Positions 30,346-41,300 of a DNA stretch of 48,498 nt are shown in pieces. Each line of letters starts with the position of its first letter. Within the stretch, counting starts at the first letter, position 1. The notes beneath the pieces are model-generated. The model searched no databases. It was not told the origin of the DNA and saw only the letters and a list, made by a program, of their open reading frames with translations. A program made the translations under genes and the position numbers. Location of the stretch: positions 1 through 48,498 of the IMG/VR virus record IMGVR_UViG_3300028394_000113; one strand, given 5' to 3'. The DNA comes from a virus.

Positions 30346-32037
30346 ATGAGCCTACAGCTTGCAGCCCAACACCTTTCCCATCAAGGCCGTGGTGGCGATT
30401 CCACGCTTGTACACATGTCGCCCCGTGAGGTCAAAAGCCTCAATGATTTGGCAATGGCGCATGGTGGTCAACTGTCTATTAACCCACAGACGGGATTACC
30501 CGAAGCTGGCTTTCTTTCATCCATTTTGCCTATGGTGGCTGGTGCTGCCTTGATGGCGGCTGGTGTTCCCGCTGGTTACGCTGCTCTTGGTGTTGGTGCG
30601 GGTACAGCACTTATGACCGGCAGTTTGCAAAAAGGTTTGATGGCTGGCTTGGGCGCTTATGGTGGCGCTAACTTAGGTGAAGGTTTGTTAGCTAGTGGTA
30701 CTGATGCCGCAGTAGCATCAGCCCCAGAAGTTGCCGCAGCGCAAGCAAATGCTGCAACTCAAATGCAAAATTTCTACGACCCAGCAGCCCAAGCATTCAA
30801 GCCCGGTGGTTTAGAAGCCGTCCAAAAGGCATCTATGGACGCTTCAGCCGCTCAAACTGCCGCACGAACTGCCGCTGCTCCAGAATTTATGGACAAAATT
30901 CAAGCAATGGGCAAAGGCATTAGCTCCCTTGGTCAAGAAGGCGGATTTAGCAACCTATACCAAAACCTTGGCGGCTCGCCTATGAGCCTGTTGAAATCTG
31001 TAGGCTCTGCCGCTGCACCAGCTATTGGCGAGGCTATGACGCCTAAACAACAAGAAGCACAAAAAGGTGATGCGGATATGGGCCAGCGCTACGGGTTCTC
31101 TATGAATCCAACGCAACAAACGCAGGGCGGACAAAACCCACCCGGAACGCCCCAGACCACCACGCCGTTCCCAGCTTCCCAATTTGATTCTAGTGAGAAG
31201 CGTTACTTTACACCTTCATACACAAAGCTCACACCTGAGCAAGCCAAATTAATGTATGGGTACGCCGAGGGTGGTGTAGCGCAAGCTAATACACCACAGC
31301 CTGCCGAGCAGCCATCCCCCATGCCTCAAGAAACTCCTGCAATGCAGATGTTTAAACAGATGCAAGCGCAGCGTGCGGCTCAACCGCCAGCGCCACAAAT
31401 TGATACAACCGCTCAATACGCAGACTATTTGAAGCAAACGCGAGGTGAACCAAACCAGCTAAAAGCACCCACTGCGCCAACAACGACGGACTCTAGCTCT
31501 GAACTTATATATGACCCAATTAAACAAACATACAATAAAAATCCAAATTTTGTAGATGCCGCAGCGGTAGCGGCAAGTGACGACCCTTTGAGTCCTGAGA
31601 ACCTAGCAGGTAATTTTGCTGCAAATCACCCGGGTGTACCTTATTCACAGGTAGATCCTAAAACAGGAATATGGACGAAGTACGACAGATACGGAAACAA
31701 AATGAATGCCGACGGCGGCTTAATGGCTGCTTACGCAAGCGGCGGTATGTCTAACCTTGGCGACTACTCAGACGGCGGCAGACTGCTCCGTGGCCCCGGC
31801 GATGGCGTGTCTGATTCCATCCCTGCAATGATTGGCAAGAAGCAACCTGCACGTTTAGCCGACGGTGAGTTTGTTGTACCTGCACGTATTGTTTCTGAGT
31901 TGGGTAATGGTTCAACTGAAGCTGGCGCACGTAAGCTGTACGCAATGATGGACAGGATTCAATCTGCCCGTGGCAAGACTGTCGGCAAGGGCAAGGTGGC
32001 AAAGAACAGCCGTGCTGATAGATTATTACCAGCATGA
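30346..32037 (+). CDS. Putative internal virion / ejection protein 1
   Basis: This 563-residue protein begins with a conserved-looking segment (HQGRGGDSTLVHMSPREVKS, then NPQTGLPEAGFL), followed by a Gly/Ala/Leu-rich hydrophobic stretch at about 55-115 that could enter membranes. The middle is Gln/Pro/Ala-rich and disordered (PQPAEQPSPMPQETPAMQMF). The C-terminal part has LLRGPGDGVSDSIPAMIGKK, LADGEFVVPARIVSELGNGS and TEAGARKLYAMMDRIQ, a module I recall from many aquatic phage structural proteins. GG elements (YAEGGV, NADGGL, YASGGM, YSDGGR) recur. Podoviruses eject such proteins to build a channel across the envelope. Confidence 0.65.
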   Translation: MSLQLAAQHLSHQGRGGDSTLVHMSPREVKSLNDLAMAHGGQLSINPQTGLPEAGFLSSILPMVAGAALMAAGVPAGYAALGVGAGTALMTGSLQKGLMAGLGAYGGANLGEGLLASGTDAAVASAPEVAAAQANAATQMQNFYDPAAQAFKPGGLEAVQKASMDASAAQTAARTAAAPEFMDKIQAMGKGISSLGQEGGFSNLYQNLGGSPMSLLKSVGSAAAPAIGEAMTPKQQEAQKGDADMGQRYGFSMNPTQQTQGGQNPPGTPQTTTPFPASQFDSSEKRYFTPSYTKLTPEQAKLMYGYAEGGVAQANTPQPAEQPSPMPQETPAMQMFKQMQAQRAAQPPAPQIDTTAQYADYLKQTRGEPNQLKAPTAPTTTDSSSELIYDPIKQTYNKNPNFVDAAAVAASDDPLSPENLAGNFAANHPGVPYSQVDPKTGIWTKYDRYGNKMNADGGLMAAYASGGMSNLGDYSDGGRLLRGPGDGVSDSIPAMIGKKQPARLADGEFVVPARIVSELGNGSTEAGARKLYAMMDRIQSARGKTVGKGKVAKNSRADRLLPA

Positions 32038-32489
32038 GAGAGATTGGCAAACTAGAGTGGTTTGGGGGAAATCAAGACGCCCTCAATATGTATCGCGGTA
32101 TTGTTGCGATAGGTCACACTTGGGATGACATAGTTGATAAAGACAAAGTGCTTACTGAAAAACAAATAAATGAGGCGTTTTTAACTTGCCTTGTTTACTT
32201 CCCCGCCAATCCTTTTTACCGCCATATTCAAGAACAGATTCTTCCAATGTGGTTGACTGTTGTATCTGGGTACGCTGCTGCAAATCATTTTGAACGCGAA
32301 AAAGATCCACATGGGATTGAAATTTCCCACTCTCTTCGCTACGCTGTAGGGAACATAATTGCATACGCAATTCACGTATGTGTTGGCCCAGAAGAAGCGG
32401 CAAAGCAAATTCCAGATATGTGGAAGTCAGTTTTTTATGAGCGGTTTGATGAATACCGCAAGGAGCATTTAGATGTTGATCCCAAATAA
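32034..32489 (+). CDS. Helical protein with DDxxD motif, unknown function
   Basis: This 151-residue, predicted all-helical protein contains GHTWDDIVDKD with D31-D32-x-x-D35, then ANPFYRHIQEQILPMW and ISHSLRYAVGNIIAYAIHV. The arrangement resembles the aspartate-rich motif of helical isoprenoid-synthase folds, but no second metal-binding motif is seen and the protein is far too short for such an enzyme. I recall proteins with the same WDD.VD.D and ANPFYR pattern encoded among tail or ejection genes in aquatic phages. It overlaps the upstream stop (ATGA) and the next gene by 17 nt. Confidence 0.65.
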   Translation: MREIGKLEWFGGNQDALNMYRGIVAIGHTWDDIVDKDKVLTEKQINEAFLTCLVYFPANPFYRHIQEQILPMWLTVVSGYAAANHFEREKDPHGIEISHSLRYAVGNIIAYAIHVCVGPEEAAKQIPDMWKSVFYERFDEYRKEHLDVDPK

Positions 32490-35337
32490 ACACAACGGTT
32501 ATTTCGGTGGCGTACGCCGTCTATGTATGCCTGATGATGGCGGCGATGGCGGTGGCGGCGGTGGTAGCAGTAATACAACCTCAACATCAACTCAAACTAC
32601 TGAGTTGCCTGAGTGGGCGCGTGGGTACGCTAAAAATGTGCTTGCTAAAGGCGCGGCTCTTACCGACATCAATCAAAATCCATATCAAACATATGGTGCA
32701 AACCGCATTGCTGGGTTCAGCCCGATGCAACAGCGAGCTCAACAAGGCGCTGCCAACATGCAGACTTCTGGACAACTAGGAACCGCCACGGACTTAGCCA
32801 GTGCCGCAGGTATGGGCGCTTTAGGCACTAATTATCAAGCCGGACAATTTAGCAATCAATTTACACCCCCCACACAATTTTCTGCGTCAACTATTAAAGC
32901 CCCCGGCCTGAAAAATTACCAAATGACAGGGCCAGCAAATGTGATGTCTGAAAAGTTTGGACAACAAGCTGCTACCGATTACATGTCACCCTACATGCAA
33001 AGCGTGGTGGGTATTCAACAGCGCGAAGCTCAACGTCAAGCGGATATAGCAGGAACACAACGTAACGCTCAAGCTACACAAGCAGGCGCTTTTGGCGGAT
33101 CTCGTCAGGCTATTATGGACGCCGAAGCAGCACGTAATTTAGCAACTCAAAAGGGCGACATTCAGGCTCAAGGTTTGCAAAGCGCTTATGGGCAAGCTCA
33201 ACAACAGTTTAATGCTGACCAAGCACAGCGTATGCAAGCTGCCCTTGCTAATCAAGGTATGGGGTACAACGTAGGCTCTCAGAACTTACAAGCCAAGCTT
33301 GGTGTGCAGCAATTTGGTGCGGGACAAAATCTTCAGGCTCAACAGGCAAATGAGCAATCTCGTCAATTTGGCGCGGGTCAAGGTCTTCAGGCGGCTAGTC
33401 TCGGCGCTCAATACGGTCAATCGGCACAACAACTTGGTGAGCAATCTCGTCAATACGGCGCTGGTTTGGGTATGCAAGGCTTACAGACCGGCTTACAAGC
33501 CGCCGGTCAGCTTGGTCAGTTAGGCGGTCAGCAGTTCCAGCAAGGCATGGACATCAATAAGTTGCAAAGCGCATACGGCGGTCAACAGCAACAACAAACC
33601 CAGCGTTATTTGGATCAGGATTATCAAGATTTCCAGAACCAGCAGAACTATCCGTATAAACAGTTGGGCTTTATGTCCGACTTGGTTAATAAGATGCCGC
33701 TGGGACAACAGTCATCAAAAAGCATGTATGAGCCTCCCGGCAGCATGTTAGGTCAGGCTGCTGGTTTGGGTATGGGTGCGTTAGGATTTTCATCGCTTTA
33801 TAACTCTGCTACAAGAGGAGCAGATGGCGGCATGGTGCATGATTACGCAGGCGGCGGGGTAACAAGCCAAGCCAACAAAGACAGCATTATTGAAAATATG
33901 TATAGCATGGAGGGCCTGCAAAAAGCTAAAGAAGCCGCACTTGCCCGCCGTGATATTGATACGGTAAATGCAATTGACGAACGTATCGCTCAACTAAACG
34001 CAATACAGGCGCAGTCAGCTTCTATTAATCGTGGTCTAGGCAATGCATTTAACCAAATCCCCGAAGAACGCCAAGAAGAAATGATGGCTGGTGGCGGTAT
34101 TGTTGCGTTTGCTGATGAAGGCGCAGTTGATCTTGAAAAAATTCAACGAGAAAAAGACAGAGCGGCTTTAGGTCAAGCCTATGAAGACTTTAAAAAGGGT
34201 GCAAGAAAAACAGGCGCGGCAGCTATGGACATGGGTACGTTACCGTTTCGCGCTATTGCAGGGATAGGTGAAAGCGTAATTACTAGACCATTACGTGCTT
34301 TGGGAGTGGATATTCCGTATTTGCCTGAATCATATTACGGCGGTGATTACGCTAGTATGACTCCATACTTTGACAAATTACGTAAAGAAGAAGGCTACAC
34401 CACAGGTTTAATGGACCCATTTAATTCGTCTGAAAAAAAATCTAGCATAACTAACAAGCCTCAGCCAAAAGGTGCTGGCGCACGGTCTACCCCTTCTTTT
34501 ATTGCGAAAGACGCGCCAGAAGAAAAACCTGCGTCAAAACAAAAAAAACTTAGTCCTGCCATAAATAAAGCCGTTACAGAAATGGCTGAAAAACAGGGCG
34601 TACCTAAAGATGAATTCATGGACGCATTTAATCAAATGCGCGACAAATTACAAGCCGAAAGTAAAGAGGACCTCAAGGGGTTGCAAGATCTAATAGACAA
34701 ACAATCAGGTAAATCCAAAGAAATTAAAGATCAAGCGCTTGGTAAAGCGTTGGCTGAATTTGGTTTTAATATGGCAGCTCAAGCTTCTAAAAGGGGTAGA
34801 GAAGGATATGGTCAGGGATTTGCTGGTCTATTAGGAAGTGCTTCCGCTGCTAGTCCCATACTTGCCGCATCTGCTGCCGAAAGCCAAAAACTTGCCGCTG
34901 CCGCTGATGAGAATGATATGAAACTGCAAATGGAACTGCGTAAATTCAATATTGCCACACGTAAGAACGATTCTGCAACTGCAATGCAGCACGCCACAAA
35001 TATGCGTCAGTTGCAGCAAAGCCAAGAAACAATTCAGTTACAACAAGCTCAACTTGCTGAAACTATCCGTAACCATAAGATAACTGAAGGTTTGACTGGT
35101 GCGCGTATCAATGCTTCTGGTAACGCGTATAGCACCGCAATTATGAGAACAAAGAGTAATATAGCGATCAACGCCCAAAAGCAAGCCGCAAAAGATTGGG
35201 CTGATCCGTTCAAAGGACGGGAGTTGAAACAACAATACCCATCGCAGAAAGCGTATGCAGGGTCGTTGTACAACGATATGTGGTCGCAAGCGATGCCTCA
35301 ATTGGAATTGATTGGCACTAAGTCAGCCGAGGAGTAA
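32473..35337 (+). CDS. Putative internal virion / ejection protein 2
   Basis: The 954-residue product starts behind AAGGAG. A glycine run near 23-30 is followed by TELPEWARGYAKNVLAKGAA and then a long Gln/Gly/Ala-rich region (about 185-400) with repeating units such as QSRQFGAGQGLQAASLGAQY and EQSRQYGAGLGMQGLQTG, an elongated, probably helical rod. GADGGMVHDYAGGGV and MMAGGGIVAFADEGAV interrupt it. The C-terminal half is charged and coiled-coil-rich (KEDLKGLQDLIDKQSGKSKE; ATNMRQLQQSQETIQLQQAQ). Size and order after ejection protein 1 fit an internal core protein (compare T7 gp15), but no enzyme motif is seen. Confidence 0.68.
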   Translation: MLIPNKHNGYFGGVRRLCMPDDGGDGGGGGGSSNTTSTSTQTTELPEWARGYAKNVLAKGAALTDINQNPYQTYGANRIAGFSPMQQRAQQGAANMQTSGQLGTATDLASAAGMGALGTNYQAGQFSNQFTPPTQFSASTIKAPGLKNYQMTGPANVMSEKFGQQAATDYMSPYMQSVVGIQQREAQRQADIAGTQRNAQATQAGAFGGSRQAIMDAEAARNLATQKGDIQAQGLQSAYGQAQQQFNADQAQRMQAALANQGMGYNVGSQNLQAKLGVQQFGAGQNLQAQQANEQSRQFGAGQGLQAASLGAQYGQSAQQLGEQSRQYGAGLGMQGLQTGLQAAGQLGQLGGQQFQQGMDINKLQSAYGGQQQQQTQRYLDQDYQDFQNQQNYPYKQLGFMSDLVNKMPLGQQSSKSMYEPPGSMLGQAAGLGMGALGFSSLYNSATRGADGGMVHDYAGGGVTSQANKDSIIENMYSMEGLQKAKEAALARRDIDTVNAIDERIAQLNAIQAQSASINRGLGNAFNQIPEERQEEMMAGGGIVAFADEGAVDLEKIQREKDRAALGQAYEDFKKGARKTGAAAMDMGTLPFRAIAGIGESVITRPLRALGVDIPYLPESYYGGDYASMTPYFDKLRKEEGYTTGLMDPFNSSEKKSSITNKPQPKGAGARSTPSFIAKDAPEEKPASKQKKLSPAINKAVTEMAEKQGVPKDEFMDAFNQMRDKLQAESKEDLKGLQDLIDKQSGKSKEIKDQALGKALAEFGFNMAAQASKRGREGYGQGFAGLLGSASAASPILAASAAESQKLAAAADENDMKLQMELRKFNIATRKNDSATAMQHATNMRQLQQSQETIQLQQAQLAETIRNHKITEGLTGARINASGNAYSTAIMRTKSNIAINAQKQAAKDWADPFKGRELKQQYPSQKAYAGSLYNDMWSQAMPQLELIGTKSAEE

Positions 35338-35339
35338 AC

Positions 35340-38300
35340 GTGGCTCGATATGAGTTTAAAGCCCCTGACGGCAAAACATATTTGTTTAAAGGCCCGACGG
35401 GCCTGACTCAGAGCGATGTGGATTTGTTTGGTAAAAATTATTTTAAGGTTGAAGAACCACAAGTAATGCCTGCCCCAGTGGAAAAGAAACCGGAAACTGG
35501 CTTCATTCCATCCGTCAAACGTGGCGCAGCGCAAACCGGTATGCTGCTTGGGGATATCCTGCCTGCTATGGCTGGCAAATTAGTTGGCGCAGATGAGTAC
35601 GCCGCGAAGCAGATGCAAGAAGCTGCGAAGACCCAAGAAGAAATAGCAAAGAAATATCCTGCTGAAATAGCATCGTACACCGACATTAAAGGTATTGGCG
35701 ATGCGCTGGTGTATGCCAAAGAAGCAATTGGCGAAGCTCTGCCCTCCCTCATACCAAGTTTATTTACTGGCGGTACGGCGTCTATCTTAGGGCGCGGTGC
35801 AGTAGCGGCGGCGCAGTCTGCTGCTGAAAAAGCGGTCATGACCCAAGCTGCCAGGGGTTTAGTTGGCGAAGAATTAAAACAAGCTGCGACAAAAGCGGGG
35901 GTTCAAGCTGCACGGCAGACCGCACTTAAGTACGAAGCAGGTGGCGCGTTGGCTGGCTCTGCGGCGCAGAACATACCTGATGTTTATCAAAACATTTATG
36001 AAGCCACAGGCAAGCAAGACCTCGGTACGGCAATTGCGTTTGGTAGCTTTAACGCTGTGCTGGATGCAGTCACTCCTATTGCATTGCTACGCAAAGCCAA
36101 GCTGTCTGGGATTGGTCCTGAAGAATTAGGCGCGGCTTGGTACAAACGTGCGGGCAAGGGTGTAGCCAAAGGCTTTGTAACTGAAGGTGGTACTGAAGCG
36201 TTGCAAGAAGTATCAAGCGCAGCTGCTGAGAGTTTTGTTGACAAAAACCGAGAGTTCTTCACGCCGCAGAATTTTGAACGGTTTATCAACGCTGGATTGA
36301 AGGGCGGTCTTGGCGGTGCTGGTATTACTGGCGCTGCAGACGTAGTGCTTGGCAAAGGGCCTGAAGCCGAAGCAGAGAAGATTAAAACCAAGGGATTGGC
36401 GGATGTTGAAGTGCCTGTGGGTGCTGACTTAGGGGCAGAACCAGAACTTGCACCTGCTACAACGCAGCGTACTGTGTCCGGTTTTGAAATCTCTCCTGAA
36501 GGTGAAGCCGTTGTCCAGGCTCCTACTGGTGCGCCAGCTACAGAAGTTGATTTGCTTATACAAGACTTTAATAGACGAGCTGAAGAGATTAAGGTGCTTG
36601 AAGCAAAGAAGCAAAATGGCGCTATTACTCAAAGTGAACAGGGTTTATTAAGTGGTAAAAGAAATAAGCAAAGACGTATCAAAACCCAAATTGAGACTCT
36701 ACAAGCAACTCAAAAAGGAGCGCCAGATGTTGGACCAATTGACACCACAGCAGGTGGAACAAGCGTTCCAGTGGCTGGACAGCCCAATCCAGTCGTACCC
36801 ACCGAAGGACTTGCAAAACCTGACGGACTTGGAGTGGTTCCTCCTAGACAGGATGTTGTGCAACCTGTTGCAGGAGAAGGAGAACAGCAAGCTTCAGTAG
36901 AGAAAAGAATTAAATTTCTTGAAAACGAACTTGTTGATTGGTCACTTGTTGGTAAACGTCCCGAAGACGATCCTAGAGTACAAGCTATAGCGGATGAATT
37001 AGCCGCGCTTAAAAGTAAGCAAGTAGCTCAACCAAATTTGGTAGAAGAATCCGAAGACGTACCTGATTTTGTTGTTAGCTACGATCCGGCGACTACGCAA
37101 AAAGAAATTGATGAAATAAGTGCGACGCTTAAAGACCCAACACTTGGTATAAGACAACGTGAAGCATTAGAAGAGCGCCTTGATGAATTGTTGGGTAGAC
37201 AAACAACTGAAGAAGCGCCTGTAGAAGAAGCACCCGTAGAAGAAGAAATACCTACAGAAACGCAAAAAGCACCAGCAATAGAGGTAGCCCCCGAACAACG
37301 GGAAATGTATGACGAGACTCGGGAGTACCACAATGGTATTGAGCCTGACACCCGTCTACACCTGCCTGAGTTTGATGCGTTAGCGCCCAAACAACAACAA
37401 GTTTACTTTGAAGCACTTACCGATAACAGTCAAGCTGCGCACGATGTTGCGGCTGAAAGATTGTCTGGTTACTTAGCTGAAACGCAGAACATCCAACCTG
37501 AAGGTGTACCTAAGACTAAACCACTGCCTAAGTTTGTTGAAGATCAGCTTGACAAGAACAACGCCACAGCTTTCCTAAACTACCTACGTACTTCTGCACA
37601 AGACCCCGTACATAGAGCAATTGCACAAGCGCTTTACAAACTAAAGCTCGACACAAAAGTTGAAATTGTGCAAGGTTTGCCAAACAACCGTCCCGCTGAG
37701 TACGACCCCAAGACCGATACGGTCCGGGTGACCAAAGAGGGACAGACAGAGACTGTCTTACTACATGAGTTTGCGCACGCGGGGACCATACGCGTGTTAA
37801 ACAATTTTGAAGAAAGCACGGGTAGGTTGTCTCAAAAACAAGAAGACGGCGCAGTGCATCTTGATTACTTGATGGGTAAAACACAGCCATTGTTAGGGCA
37901 AAAGTACCCCGCTGCGTATAAGAACGTATACGAGTTTGTAGCCTATGCCGTGACTGACCGCGCATTTCAAAAAGAATTGCAACGTATTCAAATCCCAGCT
38001 AGTGATTCACTGTGGGGTCAGGTCAAAGACGCATTGTCTAATTTTGTAAAAGCTGTTGCCCAAGTACTTGGCATTCCAGATACTGTTGAAGCACGCAATG
38101 CGCTTATTGAAACCTTTGGCGCATTTGAATACGTTATGTCTGCTCCAAAGGGCGGCATTCAAATGGCTCCCCTGCCTACTGAAACAAAACAGGCAGAGAC
38201 ATATGACGAGTCAACACTGTCAGATGAACAACTTGCAGCACAAGCTGAGTCTGAAGTTCAGCTAAAAGAACATACCGCTAAGTCATTCTTGCGTAATTTG

Positions 38301-41300
38301 TTTACCAAAAAGGGCGGTCATTGGGCAGCTACTATGTTTCAAAACGAACGCTACCCATTAAAGGTAGCGGAAGACCGTGCAAGGTTGTTTGGTTTACTTA
38401 AACGTATTGGGCCTGATCTAAACAATGTATATGGGCAGATCACACGTTCTGCTGGTATGGCTGTTAATCTGTATGACGAGTATTTACGCAACGCAACTGA
38501 AGAAACCCATGCAGCCGTAGAAGCATACGCAAAGAAATCTGGATTGACCATCAATGAAGCATTAGGTCGTCTTCACATTATTTTGGAAGCGCGGCATGAG
38601 CCTGAGCGCCGTCGGGTCAAGTACATAAAAACTAAGCCGCTTGAGAACGATAGCAAACGTATAAAGTTTGAAGGTAAAGAATACTCTGCTGAAGGCTTTA
38701 GAGAAGCGGTGATGCGCGATTTAGCGCAACCATCTTATGAAGTCACGTCAGACATGACGCAAGAACAGATCAACGCGTTGGATGAAAAGCGCAAAGAACG
38801 TGCGCTTGACCTACGTGCCATGCTGGATAAGGTTGTTGACGATAATACATTTAACGCAAAGCAGATAAACGGTAAGCCAACTACGCTTGAAATGTTTAAC
38901 CAAAACAATGCAATGTACAACGTCATTGCGAACCGTACACCGCGCCAAATTGCTGCAATCCTTAAAGAGCGCGTAACACCTCAGACAGAAAAAGAAGTTG
39001 AGGCAGTTGTAGAAGCCCTACGTAAAGTTAATAAACAGACGCAGACGTTGAACAAGATGGCAAACTACCATTCACAACCTGCGTCAAACGTGATTGACTT
39101 CTATGGTTTCCAGAATTATGTGCCGTTTAAAGGGCGTCCGGGCTTTAGGCAGATTGACGAAGAGTTCAACATTGACTCACGCCGTATTGGTGGCGACTTG
39201 CAAGAAGGCCAGAATCCTTTTGGTGGGCGAGAGTCAGAATCTGAAAACCCATTACTCCAATCCCTTGCGGATGGCGCGTCTGCTGCTATGCGTGCAGGGC
39301 GTAAGGACTTGACTTTGGCAATCAAAAATGCTGTCCTTGCTAAGTTGCTCATAGGTAGGGTAAAAGACAAGATCAAATTTGAAGATCGCTTTTTAGGTAA
39401 TCTTGATAAAAAAGATATTGGTGGGGATAACAAAATATTCCATTACAACGCCGATGGAACAATTGACGTCATTGAACTCAATGATCCTAAACAACGCGAA
39501 GCCATTCGCCGTTCATACAGAACAACGCAACCGTTGATTGATATTGCTAACTCCATTACAAGTGGTGTTGGGCAGATGCACACACGGTATAACCCAGCGT
39601 TTGCGCCAATGAACTTTGTGCGCGACGCATTGACTAACGCCTTTACGCTTGGCGCTGAACTTGGACCAGCTAAAGCAGGGCAGTTGTTGACTGCTGTTGC
39701 ATCAGATGTAGCTGGTGGTGGTATGGCTAAGTCCGTACGGTTCTCAAACTTGTATGCAAATGGTAATTTTGACAAGATAAAAGAGCTTGCCGCCAAAGAT
39801 CAATACTACGCTGACTTGCTTGACTATATACAGTTAGGTGGCAAGGTGTCATACCTGCAAGGTCTTGCTGCCAAGGGTGCGCTTGATGGTCTGATGAAAG
39901 AGATTGGGCGCAGTGGTATCTTGCGTAAGAAAGACCAAGTAGACAAGTTCATTGATATCTATAACGACATGTTTGAATTGTCTAGTCGCGCTGCTACGTA
40001 TCGTATGTTGAAGGATCAGTTCTTTGCCGAGAACAAGTCAAGTGGCAAATTCAAGAACGATGCTGATGCGTTGGCTGACGCTAAGTCTCAGGCAGTTGAA
40101 TACGCCAAGAACCTAGCCAACTTTGAACAGGTGGGTCGTTGGGGTAAGGGTGCTGGCGCATTGTTTATGTTCTTCCGTCCAGCTGCCACAGGCGCAGTCA
40201 GGGCTATTGAAGCGTTAGCTCCAGCTTTTCGTTTACTACCCCCGGGTATAGGTGGTTTTAATGAGGCGGCTTTTAGAGAAGAAGCTGTAGCACAAGGGCG
40301 TACTCCAGAACAGATTGACAAAGCTGTTAAGCAAATGATGCAAGAGGCGAAGAACTCTGCGGCTATGGCTACAGGTCTAATTGGTACAGGCGTAGCCATG
40401 TATTACATGGCACTGATGATGGCGGAAGATGACGATCAAGGTCGTAACAAGGTTGTTACAGATGACATGGCCCGTTGGACTCGCTATGCGCGATTCCACA
40501 TACCCGGCACAGACATAATTATTCAAATTCCTTGGGGCTACGGTCTTGGCGCATTTGCATCTGCTGGTGCGCAGATAGCGTCTATAGCGTCTGGCAAGAC
40601 GTCTTTACTTGATGCGTTTGGTAACATTTTGGTTACTGGGGCTGACTCATTTATGCCACTGCCAATATCGCGTATCAGCCCAATAGACAACTTCCCAGCG
40701 TTTGCAATGGATTCAGTAACACCATCTGCGTTCCGTCCGTTCTTTGAATATGTAATGAACTTAGACGGTCTGGGGCGTCAAATATATAACAATCGTCAAT
40801 CACGGTTTGGCGATGCTTATACAGGTGGCGACAACATCCCAGAGATATACAAGAAAGCCGCTAGAGAATTGTTTGATGCAACAAATGGCGCGGTGGACTG
40901 GAGTCCAAACACAATGTACTTCTTTGCCAGCAATTATTTTGACGGTATGGCAAAGATGGCTTCAAGCGCAACAAACGTAGGTTTGACTGTGGCTGGGGCA
41001 AAAGAATTCGATCCAAAGAATGATATAGCATTCCTTAGTAGCTTTATTGGATCTAAATCAAACATTGATGCCCGTGAATTTAGTAGCATTGAGAAACAAG
41101 TCAAGGGGATGGAGCAGCGCATCAATTCACTTAAAGACCGCCCAGAACAATTGGAAAAATTCATGGAGGCCAACCCCACTGCCTATCCTGCGGTGCAGTT
41201 CTATAACATGCAAGTTAATGGAACGCTGCGCGAAATACGTGCTGCTGCTAACCAAGTTCGTGCAAACAAAGATTTAACCATCATGGAACGCAAGGAGCAG

